From contig CM065881.1 of NCBI GenBank assembly GCA_033439255.1, positions 496,001 through 560,000 of the forward strand: a stretch of DNA of 64,000 nucleotides, read 5' to 3'. Positions 1 to 12,115 of this stretch are shown here, piece by piece. Source of the DNA: Hericium rajendrae (Eukaryota > Basidiomycota > Agaricomycetes > Russulales > Hericiaceae). A model generated the notes under the pieces. The model did no database searches and was not told where the DNA came from. It saw only the letters and a program-made list of their open reading frames with translations. A program made the position numbers and the translations under genes. The stretch's first letter is position 1; each line of letters begins with the position of its first letter.

Positions 1-1139
1 TCGTTGTTCCACAACTGCCCGCGACACCCCGCCGTCTTCGACACCCCGCCACTCGCCTTGCGCACTTCCGCGCCTCTCCCCACCACACACCCCTTCGACA
101 ACCTCCCCTTCCGCCCACGGCACTCAGTCCGCCAATGCACCGCCCGTCGCCCTGACGACCCATTGTGTCCAACGACGTCGCCTTCCCGTGCGCACGGCCA
201 CTACGGCTGGCTCACGCTCACACACGCATGGCTCCGCCGATGCCGCGCATGGCTCCGCCTGCCGTGAACACGATCCGCACGACCGCACCAGCACACGCCT
301 GTGCCAGCGCATGAACCCGTGCGCACGGGCCCCGTCAACATCGCCCAAGCCCACACAAGCGTCCTCGCACGGCAGCGTCAGCACGCGGACACGACGCACA
401 CATTGTGCAGAGCCCATCCCACCCTGAACGGACCCAACGGACCACGCACGGCCGCAGCCCGCATACGAGGCAAGCAGGTCGCGTGCGGGTCCGTACGCCT
501 CGCGGATGACCGCACGCCTCGCCCACCTGCACCACGACTCGCACGTCTCGCCCACGACCTGCACACCTCGCCCATGACCCGCACGCCTCGCCCACGACTC
601 GCACGCCTCGTCCACGATCCGCATGCTCGCGCACGGCCCCAGCAGCGCATGTACGCCTGCCAGCACATGTCCCCGACTGCCCCGCGCACGCTCACGCCCC
701 CGACTACGTGCGTCTGCCGCGGATCTCGTGCGCACCGCCACACATGCCTGAACAGCGCACGCATGTCCGTGCCTGTCCCCGTCAGCGCGCGCCTGCCTGT
801 GCATGCCTTCGCCTGGTCGGACTGCGTGCGCACGCCCGTGCATGCCACAAACGGTGCGTACCTGCGCTGTCCCCCCCCCCCCACCCGCGCGTGATCTCCA
901 CGCCATGGCAACGGCATGCCTTCGCCCCTGCGATGTTACCGTTGCCGCGCCGCTTTTCTAGCGTCGCGCACCCTGCGCGCCGTCTCTCCCGCGGCTCCCG
1001 GCCCGCGTTAGCGCGTGTACGTGTCCGCCGTCGGTTCGACTTGCGTGCGCGGCGCTGTCAGCCCCGCACACAGGTTATGCACATGTCAGCGACAGCATGC
1101 GCGAGTCCTTGATGACGTCTCGTGTGCCACTGTCGGGCC
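1..1139. other. GC-rich anonymous sequence, no gene seen
   Basis: This stretch is very rich in C on the plus strand and is made of degenerate CGCACGCC/CGCCCACG-like words. Overlapping frames are open on both strands, as expected from GC-rich low-complexity DNA, but none shows a recognisable domain, a splice pattern or a stable codon bias. It includes a 20-bp tandem repeat and a run of 12 C at 871-882. I see no supportable gene. It could be the edge of a larger repeat. Confidence 0.6.
541..620. repeat. 20-bp tandem repeat, four units
   Basis: Four head-to-tail units of exactly 20 bp, consensus GCACGCCTCGCCCACGACTC, start at 541, 561, 581 and 601. Each has one to five changes. Related but degenerate units precede them at about 491-540. 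The period is not a multiple of three, which argues against a coding repeat. Confidence 0.85.
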
Positions 1140-1958
1140 ACTTAGTACGTAGTATATTTTAGTAGTCCGATATCATGTAATTACCCTTTTGTTGTAATAC
1201 ATTACAATGCTAGAAATCATAGACTCTGTACCAACTAAAGACTGCATAGCAGCCCAAGATTCCATAGCAACCTTATGAAGCTGTATACTGAACATAGTAT
1301 CTATAGTGTATATAGACAGATACTTATAACATATAGACCACATAGCAGACATAGCAATGTCCTATTACTATATAGTCCTACATAGCTATCAACTGTGGCT
1401 ATGGCAGCTATGATAGCCCTTATAGTCCTGTATAGCTGTGTGGTCCAACTACATAGCAGCCATAGCACTATAAAAGCAAGCATAGCATTGGCTGGTAGCT
1501 ATGTAGATTTCACATTTTTGAGATGTTTGAAGTTTCGTATTCATGGTGTTTAGTTGGGTGGCCTTCTCTACTGTATAATTGCGAGCTGCTGTGCACCGCT
1601 CTAATTGCCCTGTATCCTCCCTCAAGGTCTGCCTTGGGAGACTACTTATGCATCACTGCAATCGCTCTGTATTTGTATCTTTTCTGTAGCATTATCCCCA
1701 GTGGTTATCGCTCCATTCACTGGACCATCTAATGTGTAGCAATCCGCATGTCACGGTGGCTTGAGTATCGCCACAGCTCCCGGTCATATCCTGAAGAACT
1801 CTTCGGCATGGGACACATTAGCTGAGGTAACAGGCGCAACACTCTTATTCATGCTAAGGTTTCCCACTTTGATCAAACATTTGGCACTTGTACAGCTATA
1901 TGGTGACGGTAGATGTGCTGCTGCTCCCACCGTCTGGGAACGACCACATAGCTGAAGG
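1140..1958. repeat. AT-rich region with dispersed TATAGC/CATAGC words
   Basis: Composition changes abruptly at about 1140 from GC-rich to AT-rich. Between about 1240 and 1510 the hexamer CATAGC (or TATAGC, and its complement GCTATG) recurs more than a dozen times at irregular spacing. Short open frames exist but give no recognisable protein. The most likely reading is a decayed repeat or simple-sequence expansion. I cannot name a family. Confidence 0.45.
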
Positions 1959-1967
1959 AAAAAAAAA
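1959..1967 (-). terminator. RNA polymerase III terminator of tRNA-Ile
   Basis: A run of nine A on the plus strand (nine T on the transcribed sense) lies 19 bases beyond the 3' end of the minus-strand tRNA. This is the usual RNA polymerase III stop signal. Confidence 0.75.
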
Positions 1968-1986
1968 TGTAGTAGTCTCCATCAGA

Positions 1987-2060
1987 TGGCCAACGTGGGG
2001 ATCGAACCCAAGACCTTCGCGTTATTAGCACGACGCTCTAACCAACTGAGCTAGTCGGCC
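1987..2060 (-). tRNA. tRNA-Ile (anticodon AAU)
   Basis: The 74-base sequence folds as a cloverleaf. The acceptor arm GGCCGAC pairs with GTTGGCC, with one G-T pair. The A box is TAGCTCAGTTGG, the anticodon loop is CTAATAA with anticodon AAT, the B box is GGTTCGATCCC, and the discriminator base is A. There is no intron. It is transcribed on the minus strand toward an A9/T9 terminator. The same tRNA recurs three times near 43.1-43.6 kb. This copy has the T-type D-loop (AGTTGG), like the one at 43104-43177. Confidence 0.95.
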
Positions 2061-2206
2061 ATATAATTATCAATGATATATTATATGATATGAAATATCG
2101 TAGTCATTTCCATCGAGGCAAGTGCGGTTACTTTTGTCACTCTCCCGCCGATGTCAGGCAGTTGACTCGTTGGCTCGTATACCCTTCGTTTCATTCTTCA
2201 TTCACA

Positions 2207-3001
2207 ATGTTTTTCATCGTGCGTACAGTTGAAATTCAATTGTCTTATATGGTGCAAGGATACTGAAGGTCGTTATAGAAGGAGCTCACGCATACAATCC
2301 TTCTCCACCCGTCGTATTTCGGCCCTCGCATGCTTCAGTTCCTTGAGTCGAAACTCTATTCGGATGTTGAAGGAACATGTTCAGGTCAATTCGGATACAT
2401 CATAGCCGTCGTGTCCATCCTTGATATTGGGAAGGGCATGGTCTTGAGTGGAAGTGGTCAGGCGGAGTTCATCACGCGATATCGTGCTATTGTCTTCAAG
2501 CCGTTCAAGGGTGAGGTGGTGGATGGCGTTGTAAACAACGTGAATAAGGTGCGTTATGATGCTGTGCAATGCAGAAAATGGCCGCATGCTGAACTATGCT
2601 ATGTTAGATGGGATTCTTCGCGGACTTCGGTCCTCTAACGGTCTTCGTCTCCCACCAAGCAAGCATCCCCGACCATTCTGCTGCTCCCCCCTTCTGACGA
2701 TCTGTTCAGCTTATCCATCCGGACATGAAGTTCGATCCCAACTCGAATCCTCCATCGTTTGCTTCCGATGAACAGGTAGCGCGTCCATCATGACTAGTCC
2801 GGGAGCTACTCTCAATACTATCTAAACAGATCATCGAGAAGAACACGAAAGTCCGTTTAAAGATCGTGGGGACGCGTGTTGACGCTACCGAAATCGTGCG
2901 TCTGGTGTCATTCACTTCGACCTCATCTCACGAATGTATTGCCATCTTCACAGTTTGCTATCGGAACTATAAAAGAAGACCACCTTGGCGTCATCGACTG
3001 A
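2207..3001 (+). CDS. RPB7: RNA polymerase II subunit RPB7
   Basis: Rpb7 pairs with Rpb4 to form the stalk of nuclear RNA polymerase II and helps bind the emerging RNA. I read six exons: 2207-2218, 2279-2548, 2608-2658, 2710-2775, 2830-2895 and 2954-3001. Together they give 513 nt and 170 residues, against 171 in yeast Rpb7. Diagnostic stretches are MFFI at the start, LLHPSYFGPRM, the SHS2-type segment ending FKPFKGEVVDG, and the OB-fold C-terminus ending IGTIKEDHLGVID. Exon 1 has only 12 nt. The third intron (2659-2709) begins GC rather than GT (CAA|GCAAGC...TTCAG|CTT), a GC-AG intron; the reading frame requires it. The tRNA lies 147 bp upstream on the other strand. Function follows from strong family similarity; the exon joins are my reading. 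Confidence 0.93.
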
Positions 3002-4133
3002 ACGTGCGGTCTGTCTATTTTCTTGTGGTTTGCTCTCGATATATTATACGTGTGTTATTACCATTCCGCTGCTGGAAACTTCCGCCGTCAATTTGTCTCT
3101 GCTTTCTGTACAGCCCTGTAGGACCGCCCGCAAACCATCAGCATCAGGACTTGTGGAATGCGATGGCGCCCATTCATTCGCGAAGGCGTGAACTAACGAC
3201 CATCTGTTCATCGTCGAATTGCTGATCATGGAATTCTCACCAGAACGTTCGACGCGGGTATTGCGGGCGGCTCGGCGGTCTCTTATCAGCCGATGGAATG
3301 CAGAGATACGATCACTCCGTTCAGAAGGCTTCGGCGCTGGAAGTGCTCCGAGGACTTTTCGTTCAGGCTGACTGGATAACGCAAATCCGACGATTCACTT
3401 TGCGTCCCCGATCGCGTTCATGAGCTGGTCGCGTCTTTATCAAGACAAAGATTTAACGCTGCAAGAAGCACATCACTATCAAACACTTACAGTTACCGAC
3501 TGCAGTCAGGTCATGTACAACTGACAGTCGACCTTTATACTTAAACGCGATGCTGCGTTCCCGATCAGATTCTGGTGGTGGCTAAATGCTCACGCTCCAT
3601 TTCCCCCCGGCCCTGACGTAGTCGGTTTCCCTCCGAGGCAGGACTGAGGGACTGTCATGTGCGAAGATTCGCTCGTTTTCAGAGATCTGGCTTCCGACCA
3701 GGGTTTCCCCGGTCCTCGGCATCCGGCACAACCCTGGGTAATGGCGTCAAGAATAAGGCAAGTCGACATACCGTCCTTCCCACTCTGGCGCTCGAGGCGC
3801 TCAGAAGAAGCTTGCAGCTCATGCTGAGTTTGTCTTGGGGTCTACGGTCCAGCGGTACGCAGCCATTCATGACGCGCGCACTGGTCGCTTCTCTCAAAAC
3901 CACGAGTCCGACATCGCCTTCGTGTGTGCTGCATTCGGCTGCCCAGTTGATCCGATTGCAGATGATATGTCGTGGTTGAGGTATGTTCGGTCCCAGCCGC
4001 AAACTATCACTTCGACTTCGACGGCGGCATCGGACCCTGGCAGTGTTGTCGGCGCCAATCGTCCCGTCCTGCGTTATAATTATAAGCACTTCCTGTTCCT
4101 ATAGGTCTTCCCCTCCGCCGCGCCGCGATACCT
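3002..4133. other. Unresolved stretch, possibly coding
   Basis: Between RPB7 and the next recognised start there are several partly open frames but no gene I can name. On the plus strand about 3785-3980 reads like protein (for example KLAAHAEFVLGSTVQ followed by HESDIAFVCAAFGCPVD) and ends at a plausible GTATGTT donor. On the minus strand about 3044-3380 is open for roughly 110 codons. Neither could be extended into a convincing multi-exon model. It may be a small intron-rich gene, a decayed gene, or the 5' region of the downstream gene. Confidence 0.25.
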
Positions 4134-6174
4134 ATGCCTCCTCTGAACTTGTCATCCATCGCGTCCACGCTCGGTTCTCTCTATGCAGGTCTCTTGGTCA
4201 TGGCTGTGTGAGTGTTCTTCTGACATTGGTCGTGTGCACAAACTCAGTGAAACGTCTCGCCACACCAGTCTGTACGGCGTAACGACGCTACAATGTTATA
4301 TCTATTTTCGAACGTATCCTGAGGATAGGCGGTCGATCAAGTACCTGGTGAGTAGTCGCGCTGTCACTCATTCGTTTACGTTTATTGAACGATTCGATGG
4401 GCCACTAGGTTGCCGCGCTATGGTAAGTGGAAACCAGCCGCATCGTCGCTGAGGCGCCGTCGCTGACGGCTCACTGTTTACGCTTGTAGGGTGATTGACA
4501 CCATACACACGATTCTTACGGCCCAGGGTGTATATCAAGACCTAAGTCTGGCCATGCTTAGCAGCCCCATCAATCTCTTCCTGAACCCAATTCCAATGTG
4601 AGCACGTACGAGTATGTGCTGGCGTGCGCTCTGACTCATCGTTCGGGACGCACTCATGAAGAACACTTACTGTGCGTATCATTCAGCAGTTGACGTTATC
4701 ACATGTACTGACTCGATTACAGGTGGGCCAACTTTTTACGGTGAGACACAGCTCATTTTTTATGCGTTGTTAGTGGCGAACCTACGGAATTCGTTGCAGA
4801 CAGTGAGCGACACATGTGTTCGAGGGTGTGTTGCCTCAGGCGTCACTTGACAATCAGTTGAAGGCTTATGCAAATATTGGCAGCTTCTACTGCAGTAGAA
4901 TCTGGCGGAGTGCGTGATGCATATCTTATCTGTATCTTGTGCTTATAATAAGTATATTCGGAAACAAGTCAGCAGGAAGAATCGGGCTTTGACCGGATTG
5001 ATGGTGTGTGGAATAATCTGTGCACGAAGAAGCAATAACAAATGTCATCACTGACAGACTATATTCAGTATACCACCCTTTGGTAGGTCATACTTCCTTG
5101 TCATGGTTTTGCATCTGAAGACATATATCTATAGCCTTTGGGATTGGTGAGATGCTTGTTATCTCACCAACTTTTGCACATTATTTAACATATGATGAGC
5201 AGTTTTTGCAGTTCGAGTGTAAGTCGAGTTATTTCTCTGAGTTGTTTGACAGGGTCTTATAAACTTCTTAGATTCAAATTACCATCCCTGCTTGAATTCC
5301 CCAGTTTATCTGTAAGTACTTAGGTTTCAACAGAATCAAAGTGATTTGCGTAATATTCTTTCTATCCAGGTTGTGATCTATTGTATCTTGAGCACTATTG
5401 CTGTATCAGATTGGTCCATTACTATAGTTTTATCTGCACTGTTATGGAAGCAACATTCTTCAATCAAGAGGTGTGTACTTCAGATACATTTTTCTGGAGT
5501 CTGCTCATTTTTCACTCAGAACCAACACACTTATCAATATTCTTATTGCCTACACAATCAGTACAGGCCTGCTTCCTAGGTATGTAAAATTCTTCAAAAT
5601 TATCAGCTTGATACTGATCACATACTCAGTGTTGTGGCTGTTACAATGATTATAACAGTATGTTTTTCTAGTCTTTGAAGAATTTATCCTGATCCAAATT
5701 TGACAGTTTGCCCTTAACCTGGGCCTTGTCTGGTTTGGCCTGTTTTTTATATTCAGCAAATGTGAGAGAGCTCTTTTCCCATATATTCATCTCTGCTTAT
5801 AAAGATTTCATAGTATATTTCAGCAGTCTTCTTGCAACACTCAACAACCGGTTATCATTGAGGACTCACAATCATTCTGATGAGCCCATGTCAATACCAT
5901 TGTCTGGTCTCTTGTTTCATCCACCTGGCAATGCCTCTGTAGATGTTGGAGAGGCTTCACATCCAATTGGACAAGATCATCAGGTGTGTGATTTTCACCT
6001 ATATAGCAATATTCGAGGCTAGAGACACTAGTTTCTCAGATTATGGTCAAGGTCGACACAGATGTCCAGCAAAGGAAAGATCCTCCCTCGACCGGTAAGG
6101 TCTCTATTTTTGAACAGTGGTCTGTCATCTCTCAACAATGTCGCATAGTATCTGGTTGGCCTGGTATAGCTTAG
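4134..6174 (+). CDS. DUF6534-like multi-pass membrane protein
   Basis: The start reads MPPLNLSSIASTLGSLYAGL, then after an intron (4208-4268) VLYGVTTLQCYIYFRTYP, then VAALWVIDTIHTIL. This is the N-terminal pattern of the large basidiomycete family of seven-helix proteins with a DUF6534 domain, whose role is unknown. Later exons recover the family's C-terminal half: a hydrophobic exon near 5367-5470 ending SALLWKQHSSIKR, NILIAYTISTGLLP near 5535-5577, and SSLLATLNNRLSLR near 5823-5870, the usual end of the conserved region. A last exon near 6042-6174 gives a polar tail and stop. The middle (about 4730-5300) is AT-rich and its exons are uncertain, so the gene may be damaged there. The family assignment is fairly sure; the exact model and whether it is functional are not. 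Confidence 0.6.
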
Positions 6175-6338
6175 CTTCGTAGAGGAGGATTGACTCAAAT
6201 AAATATTATTTATCCGGTTCCACCCCGCTTGCTAGAACTAGAATGCAGAGAATACATGCATGCAGAGAACAGCAATGCGGCATAACAATACAGCGAGCTA
6301 TATGACATTATCCCTCGATATGATATCTATTGTACTTC

Positions 6339-9300
6339 CTACTCATCATCCTCGAATCGCAGAACTTGCGCATCCTCATCCACGGGTACGTTCCTGTACC
6401 CTCGCCGTGACTGGAAGTTCACCCCTACTCTCTCAAACCACGACGTCACGGCTTCGATTGCAATGCCGGCCATGCCGATGAGGAACCATGGCACGGAGGC
6501 CAAAGTGTCAAGTGGGCCCGAACTCGCGCTGTATGGAGCACGGTTGTCGCCCGGAAGGCGAATCGTCCTGCGAAACACGGAATTAGTTGGATCTGTCGCG
6601 TTCAAGTGCACGAGAACTCACCCTCTTGCCAGCCCGCTTCGTCGGTAGTACCAGTATCCGATGAGCGCAGTGATCCCGAACGGCAGCACCAGCACGAAGA
6701 GCCAGAAGAAGAATCCATGGCCCTTGATGCCGGGACATACGTGTGCCTTGCCGCGGTCGAGGCGCACGCCATCTTCACAGGACGAATGCGGGATCTTGCG
6801 GTACGCGGTGCGTTCGTACCAGTAGTCGTCGTCACCGCGACATGAGTCGTCGTCAGCCAGTGGCTGCGTGCCCGGGACCAGGACGCACTTGCCATCGGCG
6901 TTGCGGACGTGGTTGAATTCGCTGTGGAATGTGTTCAGATGCTGTGCTGAGATGGAACTGTCAATTGGACTTGCCATTCGAAATCACTCTCAGTGCATGC
7001 GCAGTTCTTCACGATGGTTGTCTCTGCTTTGGCCTGCTTTCCCACTACGCAATTGCGGTCTCGTACGCGTCGGTGGTACAGCGTCTGCAACACAGATAAG
7101 TACACATCATAAACGAAGCACAAGGATTGCCCACCTGACGGCCGAACAAACACCTCTCGTTGCGTTCCTCGCTGGGACTCCACAGCTCGAAGTCGTCATG
7201 GCCTGGATCCTGCGTATCCAGGACGCCTGAAAAATTGTTACATCAGTGACAACCGAGAGCCCAAGCGCACAACATACATTGTTGATGCGTGAGCGCGGAG
7301 AAATCCAAGTGAACAGCGACGGAAGTAGGCGACTTGGGATAGAAGCCCAGCAGGATGAACCGCCTGCTCGTGTCCGACGGCACAGTGACGATCGACCGCA
7401 CGCGCATCTTATCATCCGAGAACTTGTACTCGCGCCAGTTGAGGCCCTCGTCGGTGCTGAACATCACATGGTCCGTCGGCTCCTCGTCGTTCGTCATGAC
7501 CATGATCGAGCCCGAGTCGCCAAACTCCCACAGGTGCGCGTCCTTGTACACCTCTTCCCACGTGAAGCCGGCGTCGCGACTGAGGAAGGTGTCGCTTTCG
7601 TCGTACGGCGCGAGTTTTTCGCCGACATTGCCGACGGCCATGAGAAGACCGACGACGGAGGGGCTGCTGAAGGTCGCTCTGGGATCGAAACGCTCCGTGT
7701 AGCCGTGTACGTGAAGGGCACAATTCTATAAAGAAAAGCAAAATAACGATAAGATCGCGGAGCCAATTTTTCGATGTGAAACGACGTACTGCGCTGCTGC
7801 ACTCATAGCGATTACCATGAGAATCGAACTTGGGCGGGACCAGAGGTTTCCACGAGCCACCTAGTAGCGATCTAATTAGCTTCAACAAGACAAGAAGCAC
7901 AATGGATACGCACCATCGTTGTGAGTGATCCGCGTCTGCAATTCTTTCATGCGCGATACAGGTGCTTCATGCGGGTTTGCGACAACGTTGATCAGAGCAA
8001 TCCCATCCAACCCAATCATCTTCTCGAAGTCGACGTAACCCCGCTCGTCGCGGTTGACATTGTCAATGGACAGCCCGTAGTATGTGCCGTTCCAGTTCGA
8101 CTTCAAGATATTGCCCCAGTACGGATTCGGCGCCTCGGACATCGTCACGTGGAGGAAGACAGAGTCGGTGCTCGATTCCAACACTGTGTAAGCCTAGAAC
8201 AATAGTGAGGAGACACCCATGAAAACTAGGCGATGCAACTTACATGCTGATCTGGGCGCATGTTCGGAGGAAACTGACCCTCGGCGAACGTCCTGCCATC
8301 GAGCGATACCTGAAGATCCAGACTGCGGCGTTCCGGGACGTACTACACACCAATATCAGCCATGAGATCCATAGCCACCGTGAACAGACACGACGCACCT
8401 GCGCAACAATAAGATACTCCGAGAACTTCGTAAACCCAACAACATGCTCAAACAACTTCGTCTTCTTCCTGAAGAAGTCCGTGCCTCCAATCAACTGCAG
8501 CGGATTCTCCCGCGAGAAGAACCGCTGCGAGCCCGCCTTGTCCTTATACGACTCGCAGATGATCTGCGACGGGTCGACCCGCAGCTCCGCGTCGCGCGCC
8601 CACGCGCAGTTCCGCACGTACTTTTCCACAAGCGTCCACCGCCGGCCGTTGTCGCGCGTGTAGTGCGCTTCGGCGTGGCAGTTCTCGCCGACACCGGAGC
8701 AGCCCTCGTTGCCCGTCCAGATGAGCCAGTCCGAGTTCTGCGGGTGGAAGTGCAGGACCTGCGCGGCGAACGTGTTTGGCACGGTCGGCGCGTTCAGCGC
8801 GTTCCATGAGCGCCCGGTGTCGGTCGTGTAGTAGTACTTGTTGCTGTCGGTGATCAGGTACGCGCGGTCGTTGGTGAAGGTGTGGTGGTAGAACGCCAGG
8901 AAGCGCTCGTCGGGGAAGAGGCGCTTCCAGGTGTAGCCTTCGTTGCTGGATTGCCAGATTGAGAAGTCTGTCAGGCGGACAAGGATCGTCTGCAACACTG
9001 TGAGCCATGTTTTAGTTGCGAAGAAAGATGTGCTTACTGTGGAGTCCTTGAAGTATGCATGCTGCTGGACCTGCGCTGGGAATTCAAACTGCAGCGAATG
9101 CGGCGATTAGCCTAAGAGTCAGCAACAAACGTGCATTCACTCACGGTTTGATGGATGACGTTTCCCTCAGCCGGTTGCGCTGTAATGACAGTCGCCTCAA
9201 CACACGAAGCAAATACAGTTTGTCTATACATACCTTGCGAACACTTCTTGTCCACTGGTTCGTCCTTCTTCAGTCCCGCTTCCCTGTCGCAAGTATTTCC

Positions 9301-11656
9301 AGGGATCCTGCGATAACCCGAAGAGCCCTTGTATAGCTGGTTCGGATCGCCATTGCAAACTCCAGCTGGTATCGGCTCCGGGCCCACAGGAATACACTCA
9401 TTGCCATGTCGGACGAAGTTGTAGTCGCTGCATAAAGTCAGACCATGTACACTCGAGCCTGAACCAGCAATCGCACCATTCGTAGTCCTCATCAGAGCAC
9501 GGGCAATTCTCCTCGTGCCCGACGGGATCGTCGAACTTGTTCCCGACATAACAGTCGGCATTCTGTTTTCGGCGCTTATACCATTGCTGCAATCCGCCAA
9601 ATGCGCGCATCAGCACCCGCCACCGAATTGAAGAGCGAAAAGCTGACCTTGTGTCCCATAAGACACTCCTTGCCCCGCGCTGGGCGCGCGTACCACTTCT
9701 CAAAGTCGTTCTCCGTGCACTGGCGCGTGCGCATGGGCGCAAAGTCGAGGAAAACGGTGACGAAGCGGCCCTCGTCGGGCGCGTCGCGGCGGTTGAGCTG
9801 GCCGAGGAGCAGGAACTTCTGTGACGTCGAGTCCTGGACGGTCATAAGTGCACGAGAGCGCATCTTGATGCCGATGTTGAGTGTTTTCCTATGGGCGGAC
9901 CCAAATCAGCAAGGAACCCAATCACAACAAGATGTACGCACCAAGAGACGCCGAGATCAGTTGTATATTGCACTTCGTCGACGCCGTCCTCGTCGTTCAC
10001 GATGACCATGATGCTCCCTTGGTCGCCGAATTCGTACTTGTGTGCATCGCGGTGGACCATTCTCCAGGTCACGCCCGCGTCCGTGCTCAGGAACGTGTCG
10101 CACTCCTCGTACGGCATCAGATACTCGCCGACCGAGCCGACACCCATGACGAAGCCCGGTGCGGGCGACGAAAATATGCGCCCGAAATTATGCGGGAGCG
10201 TCACGGAATGCAGATGCAACGAGCACTTCTCGGTGTCGTCGATGGAACAGCCAATAGGGCGGCCGTCGATGCCCTGCGCGGGCGCGCGCACGGGCTGCCA
10301 CGACGAGCCGTCGTCGAACGTGACGAGCGTGCGCAGGCGCTTCGGCGCGCCGCGGCCCTCGACGTCCTGCGCGTTCGCGACGACGTTCGCGAGCCCGACG
10401 CCCTCGACGCCGTACAGGCTCTCGTAGTCGACGAAGCCCATCTCGTTGCGGTTCGTGTCCTTGAGGCTCTCGACGAAGAACGTGCCGTTCGAGTTGCTCA
10501 CGAAGAGCGTGCCGATCGTGCCCTGGTCCTGCAGCACGACGTCGACCGCGAGTGAGTGCGTCGTGCTCTCGACGATCGTGTATGCGTTCTCGCGCAGGCG
10601 CGCGGTCGACGCGTGTGGGAACTGCGCTTTGGCCCAGGTATTGGTGTCCACGGATACGTATAGCAACATCTCGTTCGCGGGGGATGATAAGTCCTTTAGC
10701 GCGACGACGGCAAATTTGGAGACAATTGCGAAGGCGATGACGCCACGAGCATTCTTCCCAATGCCGAGTTCCTCAACTTTGTTGTCATCCTGGAAGAAGT
10801 CCGTGCTAGAGAACAGTCGACTGGAAGCAAGTGAGTGATGCCCGGACATGGACGTGCTGTCGAAGCCGACGCAGTAGATAAGATCCTGATGAGCCTCATG
10901 CTTGAAGTCCTTGCTGCTGTGCGCAAACTGACAACGTGAGGTGTCTGTGAGTAACCGTTGGGGCTTATCGCCAAAGGCCTCTTTCGTATACCAGGTCTGT
11001 GAACGCAGTGATTAGAGGCACGTGCCAAGAATAGCGAATAAATAGATAAGCGTGCCTCATCATGGCATATTGCTCCCCAGCCCTCGCGCTCGCAACTGAC
11101 GCCTTGATATAGAACATAGCCGTACTTTGCAGGATCAGAATGGAACGAAAGAGGTTTGGCGACGAATGCGGGAGAGAGGGGCATGTCGAAAGAGCGCCAT
11201 GTCTTGCCTCGGTCCTCAGTACGGTAGTGCGTAGTTCCTCGGGTTAAGACGAACGCCTATGCAACGGGACATTAGAAATCAGTCTTCTGAATCCGAACAT
11301 ACAACGCACCAATCGATTGTTAAATGGGTGCTCCACGAACATGCTGGCATCGCCCTCTGGTATATCACTTGCCCTCGTCCAGCTCTTTCCCTCGTTCTCT
11401 GAAATATACACATTTCCCTCTACAACATCATGATATGCCACAACCTTATGTTGCCACACTGGTCAGAACAACCAGGCGCTTTCACAATGAGAGCCCTACG
11501 CACCGTAGTATCATCGAAGAAGAACAGTTTCGCGGGGAGATTGTGGAAGTGATTGACAGCCACTTCTGGCTGCTGCGCACGCACTCCTACGAGACATGCA
11601 GACAACAGAGCGAGAAGCCAGGTCAAGAAGAGGCTTGTTTTGAGGCCGGAGGCCAT
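6339..11656 (-). CDS. VPS10: Vacuolar protein sorting receptor VPS10
   Basis: Vps10 is a type I membrane receptor that cycles between late Golgi and endosome and carries soluble hydrolases such as carboxypeptidase Y to the vacuole. The start (ATG at 11656-11654) opens a signal peptide, [20 protein letters not shown]. Many short introns split the gene. The lumenal part has two Vps10 units (about 9.1-11.6 kb and 6.9-9.0 kb) with Asp-box/BNR repeats such as [30 protein letters not shown] and SENEGKSW, each followed by Cys-rich 10CC segments (for example [16 protein letters not shown]). One transmembrane helix follows (about [20 protein letters not shown]), then a short acidic tail ending [12 protein letters not shown]. 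The final exon is about 6339-6567. I estimate 1.4-1.5 thousand residues, normal for fungal Vps10. No break was noticed, but I did not join every exon. Confidence 0.92.
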
Positions 11657-12115
11657 GTTGGCAGAGGGACACGTCAACCTCCCGGACGCGCTAGAATGTC
11701 GATGGGAGGCCTGTGGGTAATATGATAACGTGCAATGTGCCGAACAAGCTTGTTTCTTCGTGAACTAGAAACGAACCAGAATACCTTCAATAGAAGTGAA
11801 ACGAGATGGTGGTGAGACGAGAGGGGGAACCGAAACGATAATGGAGGATGGAGATGAAGGCGGTGACGCGAGGTGGGCGCTTCAGCCATCAGAGCGACGC
11901 GCGACGTGGAGGCTGTTGCGCAAACACCACCTGCTGCGGAAATCTCTCAGGCTCCCGCTCTCGCACCATTCGGTATCTCACCATTCTGTATACCCAAATA
12001 ATTACTAGCGCTGTGTACATCGTATAAGACCATCCTGTACACGCGCGCAGCGGATAGTGAGTTCCAATTTCCCCGTTTCCATCCAACGCGCGCAAACCGT
12101 CTCCTGCAGCCCACG
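11657..12115. promoter_or_regulatory. Divergent intergenic region, VPS10 / ERG24
   Basis: This 459-bp spacer separates the divergent starts of VPS10 (minus) and ERG24 (plus) and must hold both promoters. It contains a purine-rich stretch (about 11790-11870). I see no clear TATA box and no additional gene. Confidence 0.5.

Noticed and set aside
124-906. 260-codon minus-strand frame and overlapping plus-strand frames in the first kilobase
   Set aside because: Low-complexity C-rich sequence opens many frames at once. There is no domain and no splice signal, and the 20-bp repeat inside is not a multiple of three.
1301-1483. 60-codon minus-strand frame with a hydrophobic, membrane-like translation
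   Set aside because: The hydrophobicity comes from translating TATAGC-type repeats. There is no start context and no homology.
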